Shown here in pieces: positions 9,217 to 18,952 of a DNA stretch of 64,000 nt; positions within the stretch are counted from its first letter, which is position 1; each line of letters opens with the position of its first letter. The translations under genes were made by a program, and so were the position numbers. A model generated the notes under the pieces. It saw nothing but the letters and a program-made list of their open reading frames with translations. It ran no database searches and had not been told where the DNA came from. Source of the stretch: Rickettsiaceae bacterium (lineage in GTDB: Bacteria > Pseudomonadota > Alphaproteobacteria > Rickettsiales > Rickettsiaceae); contig JACKKP010000004.1 in the NCBI GenBank assembly GCA_024236375.1, positions 62,001 through 126,000 of the forward strand, in the 5' to 3' direction.

Positions 9217-10482
9217 ATGTTAGATATCAAATGGATAAGAGAAAATGAAGAAGAATTTAATGCACAAATGCAGAAGAGGGGTATTAAATTTGATACTGCT
9301 ACCTTACTTGAACTTGAAGAAGATAAGAGGCAAATTGTCAGTCTAATTCAAAAATTTCAACAAGCAAAAAATATTAAGACAGAACGTTTGGCTCATACAA
9401 GAGGTACTAAAGAATTTGATGAATTAAAAAATGATGTAGTTCATATTAATGAAAAATTATCGGAATTATATAATAAATTAAGAGAGGATTCACGGTTAGA
9501 AGATCTTATTAATAATATACCTAATATTTTGGCTCAAGATGTCCCGTATGGTACAGATGAGACTATGAATAAATTAGTCAGAAAATATAAAGAAGTCACC
9601 AAGATAGAGGGAGCAAAAGAGCATTTCACTTTGGGAGTAAATTTAGGTATGATGGATTTTGAGCAAACAGCAAAGATTTGTGGTAGTAGGTTTGTAACAC
9701 TCAAAAAAGATCTAGCTCGTATGGCGAGAGCTTTAATTTCTTTTATGATAGATTGTCATATAGAAGAGCATGATTTTGAAGAAGTAGCTATGCCTGTTCT
9801 AGTAAAACCTGATGCAATGTACCATGTAGGGCAATTACCAAAATTTGCTGATGAGTCTTATAGTGTATCTAATGATAAGTACCGTCTGATTCCAACAGGT
9901 GAAGTGTCAATGACCAATCTAGTTGCAGATTCAATTTTGAAAAAAGAAGAATTACCTTTACGCTATGTCGGATATTCAGAGTGTTTCCGTGCAGAAGCTG
10001 GTAGTGCCGGCAGAGATACGCGTGGTATGATCAGGAATCATCAATTTGGTAAAGTAGAATTAGTGACAATCACTACATCAGAAGATGCAGAAGAGGAGCA
10101 TCAGAAAATGTTAACTGCTTCTGAAAATATTTTAAAAAAACTCGACTTACCTTATAGAGTTATGCTACTTTGTACTGGTGATATAGGATTTGCTAGCAAG
10201 AAGACTTATGATATAGAAGTATGGTTACCTGGACAGGAATTATATAGAGAAATTGCCAGTATATCTAATTGTGGTGATTTCCAAAGCCGCAGGATGAAAG
10301 CAAGATATAAGAATGAAGAAGGTGACAATATATTTTTACATACTCTCAATGGTAGCGGTTTGCCAATAGGCAGGACACTAGTTGCTATTTTAGAAAATTA
10401 TCAAAATTCAGATGGTAGTATTAATGTACCAGAAGTATTACAAAAATATATGAACGGAAAAAAAGTGATAGGACATCACTAA
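9217..10482 (+). CDS. serS: Seryl-tRNA synthetase
   Basis: This class II synthetase charges tRNA-Ser. The N-terminal ~110 residues form the long antiparallel coiled-coil arm that binds tRNA. The catalytic domain holds motif 2 ([14 protein letters not shown]) and motif 3 ([17 protein letters not shown]). The start [10 protein letters not shown] at 9217 was preferred over a TTG seven codons upstream because that one would overlap tatC and homology begins at MLDIK. Length is 421 residues, normal for the family. Confidence 0.93.
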   Translation: MLDIKWIRENEEEFNAQMQKRGIKFDTATLLELEEDKRQIVSLIQKFQQAKNIKTERLAHTRGTKEFDELKNDVVHINEKLSELYNKLREDSRLEDLINNIPNILAQDVPYGTDETMNKLVRKYKEVTKIEGAKEHFTLGVNLGMMDFEQTAKICGSRFVTLKKDLARMARALISFMIDCHIEEHDFEEVAMPVLVKPDAMYHVGQLPKFADESYSVSNDKYRLIPTGEVSMTNLVADSILKKEELPLRYVGYSECFRAEAGSAGRDTRGMIRNHQFGKVELVTITTSEDAEEEHQKMLTASENILKKLDLPYRVMLLCTGDIGFASKKTYDIEVWLPGQELYREIASISNCGDFQSRRMKARYKNEEGDNIFLHTLNGSGLPIGRTLVAILENYQNSDGSINVPEVLQKYMNGKKVIGHH

Positions 10483-10782
10483 TAATTTTTGAACGATAAA
10501 TAAAAATTTGCTTTTATTAGTTTAATTAAGATTGTGATTATCCGTATTATTTATATATGTCTCAAAGTTTCAACTTCGGGCGGTCAGAAAATTTATCATT
10601 ACTGATTTAACAATATTGATCACACGTTTTATAATTCCTAATATAATCGCGATACTGGTATTTAGTAAATATTGGTGTTTAAGGAAGTAATTTTTTGTTT
10701 AGCTATTCTATATAGCTTACTCATTAACTTCTATTCAAACACCAATCTGATCAATTATAATTCAAAAAGCATCTTTAAATTA
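10483..10782. other. Intergenic region with a long imperfect palindrome
   Basis: About 300 bases lie between the convergent ends of serS and secB with no supportable gene. The right half (10671-10745) is a long imperfect inverted repeat: ATTGGTGTTT at 10671-10680 pairs with AAACACCAAT at 10736-10745. A second complementary pair lies inside (AAGTAAT against ATTAACTT, with a bulge), and an inner AGCTAT/ATAGCT hairpin sits near the centre. It could be a bidirectional transcription end or a palindromic element of the kind found between rickettsial genes. No rRNA, tRNA, SRP RNA or RNase P RNA signature was recognised. Confidence 0.5.
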
Positions 10783-11238
10783 CTATGCATTACTTGGATT
10801 ATTTTCCAGCATTTTTTTTGCATATAAAACGCCAAAATCTACGGGATCAATCATAAGAGGCTGGAAGCCGCCATTTTGAGTTGCATCAGCAATAATTTTC
10901 CTTGGATATGGAAATAAAATGGAAGGGCAATGAACAGCAAGTAGCATTTCCCTCTTTTCATCAGGAATATTAGAAAGGAAAAATACACCAGCATATTTTA
11001 AGTCAATTATAAAAAGAGTTTTATCTTCTGTAGATGCTTTAGCAGTAACTGCTATTTCAACTTCATAATGACTATCTTCGGGCATCTTTTTTACGTTAAG
11101 GTCCAGTGACAAATCAATTTGTGGCTCATGTTGCAAATTTCCTAAGCTATCTGGTGCGTTAGGATTTTCGAATGAGAAGTCTTTTAAGTACTGTGATTGC
11201 ACAGATATGTGCGGTAATTCATTTTCTTGTTTTTCCAT
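10783..11238 (-). CDS. secB: Protein-export chaperone SecB
   Basis: SecB is a homotetrameric cytosolic chaperone that keeps secretory precursors unfolded and hands them to SecA. The 151-residue sequence carries the family blocks: VQSQYLKDFSFENPNAP near the start, then EVEIAVTAKA, and the conserved C-terminal CPSILFPYPR and DPVDF motifs. It is followed on the other strand by serS and preceded by dcd with a 16-bp gap, so dcd and secB may be cotranscribed leftward. Confidence 0.92.
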   Translation of the reverse strand: MEKQENELPHISVQSQYLKDFSFENPNAPDSLGNLQHEPQIDLSLDLNVKKMPEDSHYEVEIAVTAKASTEDKTLFIIDLKYAGVFFLSNIPDEKREMLLAVHCPSILFPYPRKIIADATQNGGFQPLMIDPVDFGVLYAKKMLENNPSNA

Positions 11239-11254
11239 AATATTTTTAATTTAA

Positions 11255-11821
11255 TTATACTTTTGGTAAAGTGACACCTGTTTGGCCCATATATTTGCCT
11301 TCTCTTTGTCTGTAATTTATCGAACATTTCTCATTGCCCTGAAGAAATAAAAACTGGCAAGCTCCTTCGCCGGCATAAATTTTAGCAGGTAATGGAGTAG
11401 TGTTTGAAAATTCTAATGTAACATGGCCTTCCCAACCAGGTTCTAAAGGAGTTACATTCACTATAATGCCACATCTTGCATAAGTGGATTTACCTACGCA
11501 TATTACCAAAACATCTTCAGGTATTCTAAAATACTCTATAGTCCTAGCTAGTGCAAAACTATTAGGAGGTATTATACACATATTAGTTTTTTTATGCACT
11601 AAGTTATCAGCAGAAAAATCTTTGGGATCTACTATCGTAGTATTGAGATTAGTGAATATTTTAAATTCATCCGATACTCTTGCATCATAACCATAAGAAG
11701 AGGTGCCGTATGATATAATTCTATTACTACCAGAATATTTTACCTGATGCTCAAAAAAAGGTTCAATCATTTGTTCATTCCTGGATTTTTCAATTATCCA
11801 TTTATCTGACATTATAGACAT
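11255..11821 (-). CDS. dcd: dCTP deaminase
   Basis: Dcd deaminates dCTP to dUTP, the first step towards dTMP in many bacteria. The 188-residue protein has the conserved [10 protein letters not shown] motif, the catalytic region [14 protein letters not shown] and the C-terminal GEGACQFLF and KYMGQ segments involved in the nucleotide-binding lid. The start MSIMSDKW has a second in-frame ATG three codons later that could equally be used. Gene length is standard. Confidence 0.92.
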   Translation of the reverse strand: MSIMSDKWIIEKSRNEQMIEPFFEHQVKYSGSNRIISYGTSSYGYDARVSDEFKIFTNLNTTIVDPKDFSADNLVHKKTNMCIIPPNSFALARTIEYFRIPEDVLVICVGKSTYARCGIIVNVTPLEPGWEGHVTLEFSNTTPLPAKIYAGEGACQFLFLQGNEKCSINYRQREGKYMGQTGVTLPKV

Positions 11822-12016
11822 GATTGTAACTTAAAAATATATTGAAAACTACTTTTTAACTTCTACTGGAAAATTTGTAAAGTTTATTTTTTACAACAAT
11901 TTCAAAATATCAAATTTTTTATATAAATTTTTGCTAATTTTAACTAAAAATAAGTAATTTACAGTTCGACTGTTGCAAAAATACACAGGTTTTAAAAAAT
12001 GCTGAGATAAATCACA

Positions 12017-12099
12017 GGTGACACAAAAAATCCTGGCATAACAAGATTATTGAGTTAGATATAAATTGATTATCAGGATTTTTTTACTTAAGTGTCATC
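12017..12099. repeat. Long imperfect inverted repeat upstream of the porin gene
   Basis: In the 335-base gap between dcd and the porin gene, GGTGACAC (12017-12024) pairs with GTGTCATC (12092-12099). The segment AAAAAATCCTG (12025-12035) pairs with CAGGATTTTTT (12074-12084), giving a two-part stem with a short asymmetric insert. A T-run follows the inner stem on the + strand, as in an intrinsic terminator. No rightward gene ends just upstream, so it may be a 5' leader structure of the porin mRNA or a palindromic element. The rest of the gap is AT-rich and holds both divergent promoters without a clear consensus. Confidence 0.5.
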
Positions 12100-12156
12100 T
12101 TAAATATTAAAGATTCTAGGTATTTGAAATTTTACTAAATCAAAGAGGTTGAAATT

Positions 12157-13536
12157 ATGGAAATAAAAAAATATTTATTTGCTACCGCAATAAGTACTAT
12201 AATAGTTGGTACGATTAGTGCAGAAGCAGCAATTAAAATTATTGATGGAACAACCCAAATTATAGAAGAAGAGGTGAATCCTACAGAGTTTTCTGATATG
12301 ACGCCAAAATCAGATGAAGATCCCACAGGTGTCAATATTAAATTTAATGCATTTGCGCATTTTCAGGCAGGTTACCGTAATCAGCGTCACTTAACACAAG
12401 AGGAAAAAGCTGCATCTACACATAAACGTAACTTAGCTTTGTTTGATGAGGCTGCGATCGTAGCACAAATTTCAAATAAGACTGATGCTGATTTAGAATA
12501 TGGAGCTAAAATAGTAATAGTGACTACTGCTAAGAGAAAAGCTTCTAATGCTTATAATGGTACACATTTATTCATTTCTACTGAATATGGTAAATTAGAG
12601 TTAGGTGCTCCTATTTCTCCATCCTCTACAATGATGATTAGTTCAGGTGATATTACTGCTGGTACTAATAAATGGGATAGATATGCTAATATAACTTCAG
12701 AGTACCAAAAACAAGAAGGTTTAAATCCTACCTTTGTTACTACATCAGAATTTTTTATGAGTGATAAATATACTGCTCATTTAGATAATAGATCATATAG
12801 TACAGAGCCTTCTAGAGCTATCGTATATTATACTCCTAAATTTAACTTGAACAACAAAACAAAATTTACTATAGGACTTGCATATACACCAGATTCAAGT
12901 AATACAGGAGCCGACAACATTAATAAATTAGGTACAGGAATAGAAACGAAAAAAATAGGTATTCCTGGTGTTGATAGATTTGAGTTTGAAATGAGTGTAA
13001 AAGATGCATTAGCTGCTGGTATTACTATTGAACACAATATCTCTGATGGAGTTGATTTAAAAATTGGTTTGACTGGTGAGATGGGTAAGTCTAAGGGCAC
13101 TGCTAAATTGTTTGAAAATGCAGCAGATACAACACCAGTTGCAGAATACAAACTTGCTAACTTAAGAGCATATAATATTGGTGCCGTTTTAAATTATGGT
13201 AATTTCTATTATGCAGCCTCTTATGGTTCTTTAGGTAAAAGTCTGACTACACCTGAGTATCATAAAACTGGCAGAAAAACAGATTATTACACAGCTGCTA
13301 TAGCTTACAACCAAGGACCTTTTAAAGTATCCGCTAGTTATTTTAAATCAGATAAATTTAAAAATACAGCAGAAGCTTGGACTTTAGCAAGCGATTATAA
13401 AGCTGCTCCTGGTTTAAAGCCTTATGTAGAAATTACAAAATATAAATTAAACGGCAGACCAGAATTTTATAACACTCTTGCAAAGAAAAAAGTGACTGGT
13501 ACAGCATTAATTGCTGGTATCAAGCTTGCAATATAA
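12157..13536 (+). CDS. Outer membrane porin
   Basis: This 459-residue secreted protein starts with a signal peptide (MEIKKYLFATAIS... ending near residue 25 at EAA). The mature part alternates short amphipathic beta-strands rich in Tyr, Gly and Thr (for example GVNIKFNAFAHFQAGYRN, GKLELGAPI, NFYYAASYGS). This is the pattern of a 16-stranded general porin of the Gram-negative porin superfamily, with a loop-rich C-terminus ending TALIAGIKLAI. A strong AGAGG site lies 9 nt before the ATG, and a good terminator follows, so it is probably an abundant monocistronic product. The terminal residue is Ile rather than the usual Phe. Confidence 0.82.
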   Translation: MEIKKYLFATAISTIIVGTISAEAAIKIIDGTTQIIEEEVNPTEFSDMTPKSDEDPTGVNIKFNAFAHFQAGYRNQRHLTQEEKAASTHKRNLALFDEAAIVAQISNKTDADLEYGAKIVIVTTAKRKASNAYNGTHLFISTEYGKLELGAPISPSSTMMISSGDITAGTNKWDRYANITSEYQKQEGLNPTFVTTSEFFMSDKYTAHLDNRSYSTEPSRAIVYYTPKFNLNNKTKFTIGLAYTPDSSNTGADNINKLGTGIETKKIGIPGVDRFEFEMSVKDALAAGITIEHNISDGVDLKIGLTGEMGKSKGTAKLFENAADTTPVAEYKLANLRAYNIGAVLNYGNFYYAASYGSLGKSLTTPEYHKTGRKTDYYTAAIAYNQGPFKVSASYFKSDKFKNTAEAWTLASDYKAAPGLKPYVEITKYKLNGRPEFYNTLAKKKVTGTALIAGIKLAI

Positions 13537-13550
13537 TTGATATCGCCTAG

Positions 13551-13587
13551 AAAGCTAGTCTGAGATAAATTTTAGGCTAGCTTTTTT
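13551..13587 (+). terminator. Intrinsic terminator of the porin gene
   Basis: AAAGCTAGTCT (13551-13561) pairs with AGGCTAGCTTT (13574-13584), allowing one G-T pair, around a 12-base loop. It is followed by a T-run to 13587. The stem lies 15 bp after the porin stop codon, the expected position. Confidence 0.8.
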
Positions 13588-13622
13588 ATCTTACCTAATT
13601 TATTTCTAGTAATAGGACGAGC

Positions 13623-13652
13623 GCCTAATCAGAATATTAATTCTGATTAGGC
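13623..13652. repeat. Perfect 13-bp palindromic hairpin
   Basis: GCCTAATCAGAAT (13623-13635) is perfectly complementary to ATTCTGATTAGGC (13640-13652) with a 4-base loop. There is no T-run on either side. It stands between the convergent ends of the porin gene and mrdA. It may end the leftward rod operon transcript or be a protein-binding palindrome. Confidence 0.6.
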
Positions 13653-13763
13653 TGATTAATATATAGTAGATATTGACTGAAAATTGATTTTTAGATAAAT
13701 TCTTGTATTTTGTCTATAGTGTAAAGCTCTATTTATAACAAAATGTTATCTAGCTCAACAAGT

Positions 13764-15542
13764 TTACGAATGAAAATTAAGCATATCTGTAATAATTTTC
13801 TTAGCAATTGGTGCTGCTGAACGTCCTCCACCACCTCCATGATCAAAATAGACAGTAATAGCAAATTGTGGATCTTCATATGGTAAATATCCAGAAAATA
13901 TAGCGTGGTTGCGACTTTCCCAAGCTATTGAAGTTCTATTTAAATCATCATTTTTATGTTTTTTAGCACGCACCTGGGCCGTTCCAGTCTTTGCTGCCAT
14001 AGTATAAAAATTATGTTTTATCCTACTACCATAACCAGTACCTCCTGGTTTATTCATTACATCATGCAAAGCATTTTGCAGAAAAATTAGATGTTGATCT
14101 TTAATATTTAATTTAACTTTATGAATTGACTGAGTTTTTAAACTAGGAGTTAGTAAATAACCGCCATTAGCAATAGCCGCCATCATTCTGGTGAGTTGTA
14201 AAGGAGTAGTTAACAAAAAACCCTGGCCTATGGACATATTTAAAGTATCACCTAAAGTCCAACGTTGCTTATGTTTTTCGTATTTCCATTCTGGAGAAGG
14301 GACAAAACCTTCTTTTTCATCAGGGAGATCTATTCCAGTCAGTTGACCAAATCCTAATTTTTTTGCTACTTCAATAATTTTGTTAGGTCCTATTTTTCTT
14401 GCGATTGCAAAAATATAACTATTGCAAGAATATTGTATAGCTTCTTGCATATTGATAGAACCATGTCCGGCAGCTTTATAGCATCTAAAGCTATTACTTC
14501 CTAGTTCAGATTTTCCACTACAAAATATTTTAGTATCAGGTAATATGTTATTCTCAAGGGCCGCTAAAATGGTAACAATTTTGAAAACAGATCCCGGCGG
14601 ATAAAGACTTTTTGAACATTTATCGATAAGAGGTTTATAAGGATTTATGGATAAATTTTGCCAATACTCATTTGACAATTTATAAAATTCATTAGGGTCA
14701 AAAGAGGGGGTTGATGTGTATAATATCATTGCCCCGGTATTACAATTCATCATTGTAACACTACAACCTTTTTCTGGCAAATATTCAAATACTTTTGATT
14801 GTAATTCTAAATTCAAATTAAGATGCAAAGGTAAACCTGGAATCAATTCTGTTTTAGACAAATCCCTAATATATTTTCCGTGAGCGTTGACTTCTATTGT
14901 TTTGACACCAAATTTACCACGTAATTGTTCTTCGTAAAAAAGTTCGAGGCCTGTTTTACCAACACGCCAATATTCATCACTAATTTCTAATTTTTCTTTA
15001 CTTTTTGTACTTTGTTTGCCCAAGTAACCAGTAACATGTGCAGTTGATTGTGGATATCGATAATGTCTTTTAAAACCTAAATCTACAAAAAATGATTTTA
15101 TTTCAGATTTTCGTTCTTCAAGTATTGATACTTGTTGCCAAGTTAAGCTATCAATAATTAACCCAGCTATTTTCCACCCAGTATTATTTATACGTTTAAA
15201 GAACTCGATTTTTTGCTTTTCATCTAGCTCTAATAATGATGAAATAACCTCGCCTTCTTGAAGGAAATTAGGTGATATGTTCTTGTCTAAGAGCAAACGG
15301 AAACAAGAAGTATTGTCTACAATTTTTTTATCTAAGATGTCATAAATATTGCCTCTTGGAGGAGATAATAACATTGTCTTAAGACGATTTTTATCAGACA
15401 AAGTTTTATATTCATCTTTTTTCAAAAATTGTAAGTAAAACATTCTGCTGATTAATAACGATAATAGAGTCGCTTTGCCTAGGGTCAGGCAAAAGATTCT
15501 GCGAGTCATTAACTCTTTATTCTCAGTTAATTCATTTCTCAT
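13764..15542 (-). CDS. mrdA: Penicillin-binding protein 2 (elongation transpeptidase)
   Basis: PBP2 cross-links peptidoglycan during lateral wall growth and is anchored in the inner membrane by one N-terminal helix (about residues 17-37). The 592-residue sequence has the non-catalytic pedestal domain followed by the transpeptidase domain with all three motifs: the active-site SxxK within PPGSVFKI, the SxN triad as SCN, and KTGTAQ. The C-terminal DHGGGGGRSAAPIA segment is typical for PBP2. It lies 2 bp after mreD in a leftward unit with rodA, its SEDS partner glycosyltransferase. An intact rod machine suggests this intracellular bacterium still builds some peptidoglycan. Confidence 0.93.
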   Translation of the reverse strand: MRNELTENKELMTRRIFCLTLGKATLLSLLISRMFYLQFLKKDEYKTLSDKNRLKTMLLSPPRGNIYDILDKKIVDNTSCFRLLLDKNISPNFLQEGEVISSLLELDEKQKIEFFKRINNTGWKIAGLIIDSLTWQQVSILEERKSEIKSFFVDLGFKRHYRYPQSTAHVTGYLGKQSTKSKEKLEISDEYWRVGKTGLELFYEEQLRGKFGVKTIEVNAHGKYIRDLSKTELIPGLPLHLNLNLELQSKVFEYLPEKGCSVTMMNCNTGAMILYTSTPSFDPNEFYKLSNEYWQNLSINPYKPLIDKCSKSLYPPGSVFKIVTILAALENNILPDTKIFCSGKSELGSNSFRCYKAAGHGSINMQEAIQYSCNSYIFAIARKIGPNKIIEVAKKLGFGQLTGIDLPDEKEGFVPSPEWKYEKHKQRWTLGDTLNMSIGQGFLLTTPLQLTRMMAAIANGGYLLTPSLKTQSIHKVKLNIKDQHLIFLQNALHDVMNKPGGTGYGSRIKHNFYTMAAKTGTAQVRAKKHKNDDLNRTSIAWESRNHAIFSGYLPYEDPQFAITVYFDHGGGGGRSAAPIAKKIITDMLNFHS

Positions 15543-15544
15543 GA

Positions 15545-16030
15545 TTATTTAGCTAATTTCATGACTTTTGATACGAGAATATGTATTAAGGGGTAAACTA
15601 AGATAGTGGTCACATATTGCATAAAAGCCGCTGTTAAATGAATATTATCTAATTTTAGTACACATAAGACTAAGTATTTAATTATATTGACTACACTTAT
15701 ATAATAAATAAATAATGTAAGTTCGAAAACACAATTTAAATAAATATAAGAGCGTACATACCTTAAAGCTAATTCTGATAAAATAAGGATAATAGGATAT
15801 ATACATCTTTCCAATCCATTTAAATAATCTATAAATATTCCAAGCAGAAATAATTTCATATAACCTAATCTTGTATATTTCATAGAAAGCAAAAATATTA
15901 TTATTAAATCCAAAGAAGGAAAGATATCTGTTCTAATATCAAGTAAATATAATTGGTATGGGGTTATAAAAATCAAATATAAACATATCGTCCTCAAAGA
16001 AATCCAAAAAAAATTTGATATATTATTCAT
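15545..16030 (-). CDS. mreD: Rod shape-determining protein MreD
   Basis: This 161-residue protein is strongly hydrophobic with five or so membrane helices, the composition and length of MreD, the membrane component of the elongasome. Primary sequence conservation in this family is poor. The call rests mainly on its position between rodA (8 bp upstream) and mrdA (2 bp downstream). The helices carry few charges, with acidic residues in DIRTDIFPSLDLI and DYLNG as in other MreD proteins. mreB and mreC are not in the window. Confidence 0.75.
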   Translation of the reverse strand: MNNISNFFWISLRTICLYLIFITPYQLYLLDIRTDIFPSLDLIIIFLLSMKYTRLGYMKLFLLGIFIDYLNGLERCIYPIILILSELALRYVRSYIYLNCVFELTLFIYYISVVNIIKYLVLCVLKLDNIHLTAAFMQYVTTILVYPLIHILVSKVMKLAK

Positions 16031-16038
16031 AAATTAAT

Positions 16039-17139
16039 TTATAATTTTTTGTGTTGATTAATATATGAATTCATCACAAGTCCAAGACCAATTAACATTG
16101 AACATAACATAGTGCGTCCATATGATATAAATGGTAATGGAACTCCTACCACAGGTACTAACCCCATGACCATAGCAATATTTATGAAAATATGAGATAA
16201 GAAAAAAATAGCTATTCCAAGGCTAACTAGACTAGCAAAAATAGATTTAGAATTTACTGCAATATAAATAAAATTAAGTAATATAATAGAATATAATGTG
16301 AGCAATATAATTCCACCAATAAACCCTAATTCTTCCATTAGAAAAGAAAATATAAAATCGGTCTGATATTCTGGTAGAAATTTTAAATGGCTTTGTGTCC
16401 CATTAGAAAGACCTTTACCCCAAAATCCACCTGATCCTATAGCAATTTTTGACTGAATAATATTATATCCTGCCCCTAATGGGTCACGTTCTGGATCTAA
16501 GAAAGTTAATATGCGATTTTTTTGATATTCATGAAGTAAGGAAAAAATTATTGGCATTGAGATTATAGTAACTATCCCTATTATTATAAAATAAATTATT
16601 TTCACCCCAGCTGCAAAAAATATACCACTAACTATAATTAAGGTGATGATAGCTGTGCCCAAATCAGGTTGTTTTATTATCAAAAAAATAGGTAATAACG
16701 AAGCTACTAAGGGGGGTAATAGAGACATTAAAGTTATATTTCCTTTCAGTAAGTGGAAATATCTAGCAAGCATTAGAATAAGAGAAATTTTGATTATTTC
16801 TGAAGGTTGAATAGAAATAAAACCTAAATCAAGCCAACGTGTAGCGCCCATTGCAGACTTACCAAAAAATTCTACAATAATTAAAGCAACTAAGCTTATC
16901 AGATATAATGGGTATGATATTTCAAGGATAATCCTTATATCTATTAAGGCAATAAATACTGCTAATGGCATAAAAATTAAAAAAGCACTTAGTTGTTTAG
17001 ATACATAAGGATAAAAATTATTACCAGAAGCAGAAAAAAGAATAATAAGCCCATATGCGCACACTATACTTACCATTATTATAGTAAGTATAGGCAGTTT
17101 TTTTAGGCGCTGTATTAGGTCGTATTGTACTTGCTTCAC
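16039..17139 (-). CDS. rodA: Peptidoglycan glycosyltransferase RodA (SEDS family)
   Basis: RodA polymerises glycan strands for cell elongation together with PBP2. The 366-residue polytopic protein has about ten membrane helices and the SEDS landmarks: FGKSAMGATRWLDLGFISIQPSE, the KQPDLGTA motif carrying the catalytic Asp, FLDPERDPLGAGYNIIQS, and the C-terminal GVPLPFISYGRT. It follows the histidine kinase gene by 12 bp and precedes mreD by 8 bp. Confidence 0.93.
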   Translation of the reverse strand: MKQVQYDLIQRLKKLPILTIIMVSIVCAYGLIILFSASGNNFYPYVSKQLSAFLIFMPLAVFIALIDIRIILEISYPLYLISLVALIIVEFFGKSAMGATRWLDLGFISIQPSEIIKISLILMLARYFHLLKGNITLMSLLPPLVASLLPIFLIIKQPDLGTAIITLIIVSGIFFAAGVKIIYFIIIGIVTIISMPIIFSLLHEYQKNRILTFLDPERDPLGAGYNIIQSKIAIGSGGFWGKGLSNGTQSHLKFLPEYQTDFIFSFLMEELGFIGGIILLTLYSIILLNFIYIAVNSKSIFASLVSLGIAIFFLSHIFINIAMVMGLVPVVGVPLPFISYGRTMLCSMLIGLGLVMNSYINQHKKL

Positions 17140-17151
17140 AGTTGATAGTTA

Positions 17152-18882
17152 TTATTTTTGATGACTATCATATACTAATTTATATTTAGGAAAAATAATT
17201 TTTACGGTAGTTCCTTTACCTTTTATACTGCTAATTCTTAGTTCTGCGTTATGTGCTTCTACCAACATAGTTACTATAGATAACCCCAGACCATATGAAT
17301 TATTAGAATAGAATTTATTTGTTTCATGTGCAGTGCCATAGGGGCTTAAAATCAATGGAATCTTATCTTCATCAATACCATAACCCTGATCTCTTACTGA
17401 TAAAATTAACTCTGAATCTTTGACAATAGCTTTTAGTTCGATATTAGTATTATCTTCTGAATATTTGATACTATTAGAAATCAGGTTATTTAATATTTGT
17501 ATCATTCTTCCTTTATCACAAAGAAGTAAAGGTAATTGAGGTGATAATTCAGTAGTAATATTAATTTTTCTGTGAACAAAATTTGCTAAACTATTTGCTT
17601 TAGCCTCTTTAATAATCTCGCATATTTTATGTAATTCATTTTTTATTCGAAATTTACCTGCTAAAATCTGATTTTCATCAAGTATATCAGTGATGAAATT
17701 TAGGATTTCTTTGGCTTTTTGATTAATACCTCGTACATATTCCTGATAATTATTAGGTATTTCTCCCATTAACTCTTTTAACATGATTTCTGAACCGGTT
17801 ATTATGAATCCAAGTGGTGATCTTATTTCGTGTGCGGTAAATGCTAAAAAATTAGTTTTTGCCTCTGTAGCATGTGTAGCGATCAAGGTCGCTTTTTCAG
17901 AACGCGCTCGTAAAGTAGTTTCACGTTTATAAATAAATATAATGATTGATAAAGACAAAATTGCACAAATAAATACTATTATGAAACGTCTGAACATTTC
18001 ATTTAGTATATCTTCTCTAATTTTATTATTATCTATATTAACTACTAATATAAACGGGAAATTTTTAATATCAGTAATATGATAATTTAAGCCATCAAGC
18101 ATGTCCACATATGATAAAGTAGAATGTTTTCCATCAATAAAAGAATTGTGCAAATTTGCGAGTTCAGATTCTAGTTTTTGAACAAATTGTGCATCATGAT
18201 CTAGTAAATTATCTATAAAAGAATTAGATTGGGCAATAATCTCTAAATTATTGTTTAATATAACAAAATTTGTACTTTTATGTTTCTTTTTAATATTAAG
18301 GCTACGAACTAAAGTAGGAATGTCATAGCTAAGCACTAAAGAACCTTGATATTGGCCGTCTGACAATACATTTCTAATAATTTTGAAGCTGCTATTAGAA
18401 GGAGGGCTCTTATATTGATATGAAATAAATTTTTCTTTATTTAGATTTTTAGCTTCTTTTATAAAATTAAGTTTATTTGGATTATGCATTATACCTTTAT
18501 GGCTAGTTACTACTTCGCTTAAATCTTTATCAACCCAACTGAATTTTCGCCAACCAAAGTCAAACATAGTTTCTTCTGATGCAACATATGCTTTCAGTAT
18601 GTTATAGATGTAATTTAGATCTGTTGGGTTATTTGCGATTTGATTACTTGCAATATCAACCAAATTATTAGAATAATTTAAGTTATCAATAATCAATAAT
18701 TCCAGATGTACTGATTCAACTTCTAGATGTTCTAGAATAACTTCTCTTTTTTGTGAATAAATATGAATAAAAAATACAAAAGCTAATATTAAGGTAATTA
18801 CTACAGTTATAAATACGATCATTTGGATATTGACCTTTTGATCTAGTAAATTAGAAGAGTAATTTGGTAAATTTTTGCTCAT
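17152..18882 (-). CDS. Membrane sensor histidine kinase
   Basis: This 576-residue sensor has two membrane helices (about 21-42 and 299-318) flanking a ~255-residue periplasmic domain of Cache-like size. A dimerisation domain follows with the phospho-accepting His351 in AFTAHEIRSPLG. The ATPase domain has an N-box (ILNNLISNSIKYSE), G1 (DQGYGID) and G2 (YGLGLSI). There is no receiver domain and no adjacent response regulator gene, so the partner must lie elsewhere. It is the first gene of a leftward run with rodA, mreD and mrdA, only 12 bp upstream of rodA, which suggests linked expression with cell-wall synthesis (inference). The stimulus is unknown. Confidence 0.88.
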   Translation of the reverse strand: MSKNLPNYSSNLLDQKVNIQMIVFITVVITLILAFVFFIHIYSQKREVILEHLEVESVHLELLIIDNLNYSNNLVDIASNQIANNPTDLNYIYNILKAYVASEETMFDFGWRKFSWVDKDLSEVVTSHKGIMHNPNKLNFIKEAKNLNKEKFISYQYKSPPSNSSFKIIRNVLSDGQYQGSLVLSYDIPTLVRSLNIKKKHKSTNFVILNNNLEIIAQSNSFIDNLLDHDAQFVQKLESELANLHNSFIDGKHSTLSYVDMLDGLNYHITDIKNFPFILVVNIDNNKIREDILNEMFRRFIIVFICAILSLSIIIFIYKRETTLRARSEKATLIATHATEAKTNFLAFTAHEIRSPLGFIITGSEIMLKELMGEIPNNYQEYVRGINQKAKEILNFITDILDENQILAGKFRIKNELHKICEIIKEAKANSLANFVHRKINITTELSPQLPLLLCDKGRMIQILNNLISNSIKYSEDNTNIELKAIVKDSELILSVRDQGYGIDEDKIPLILSPYGTAHETNKFYSNNSYGLGLSIVTMLVEAHNAELRISSIKGKGTTVKIIFPKYKLVYDSHQK

Positions 18883-18952
18883 AAATAAGTTTAAAAAATA
18901 TTAGTTTTATGTATTATTAATTAGTATTTTTATTTCTAATTATATTTTATCT

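Noticed and set aside
18752..18760. TGTGAATAA inside the histidine kinase gene as a DnaA box
   Set aside because: A single isolated match in coding sequence is expected by chance in AT-rich DNA.
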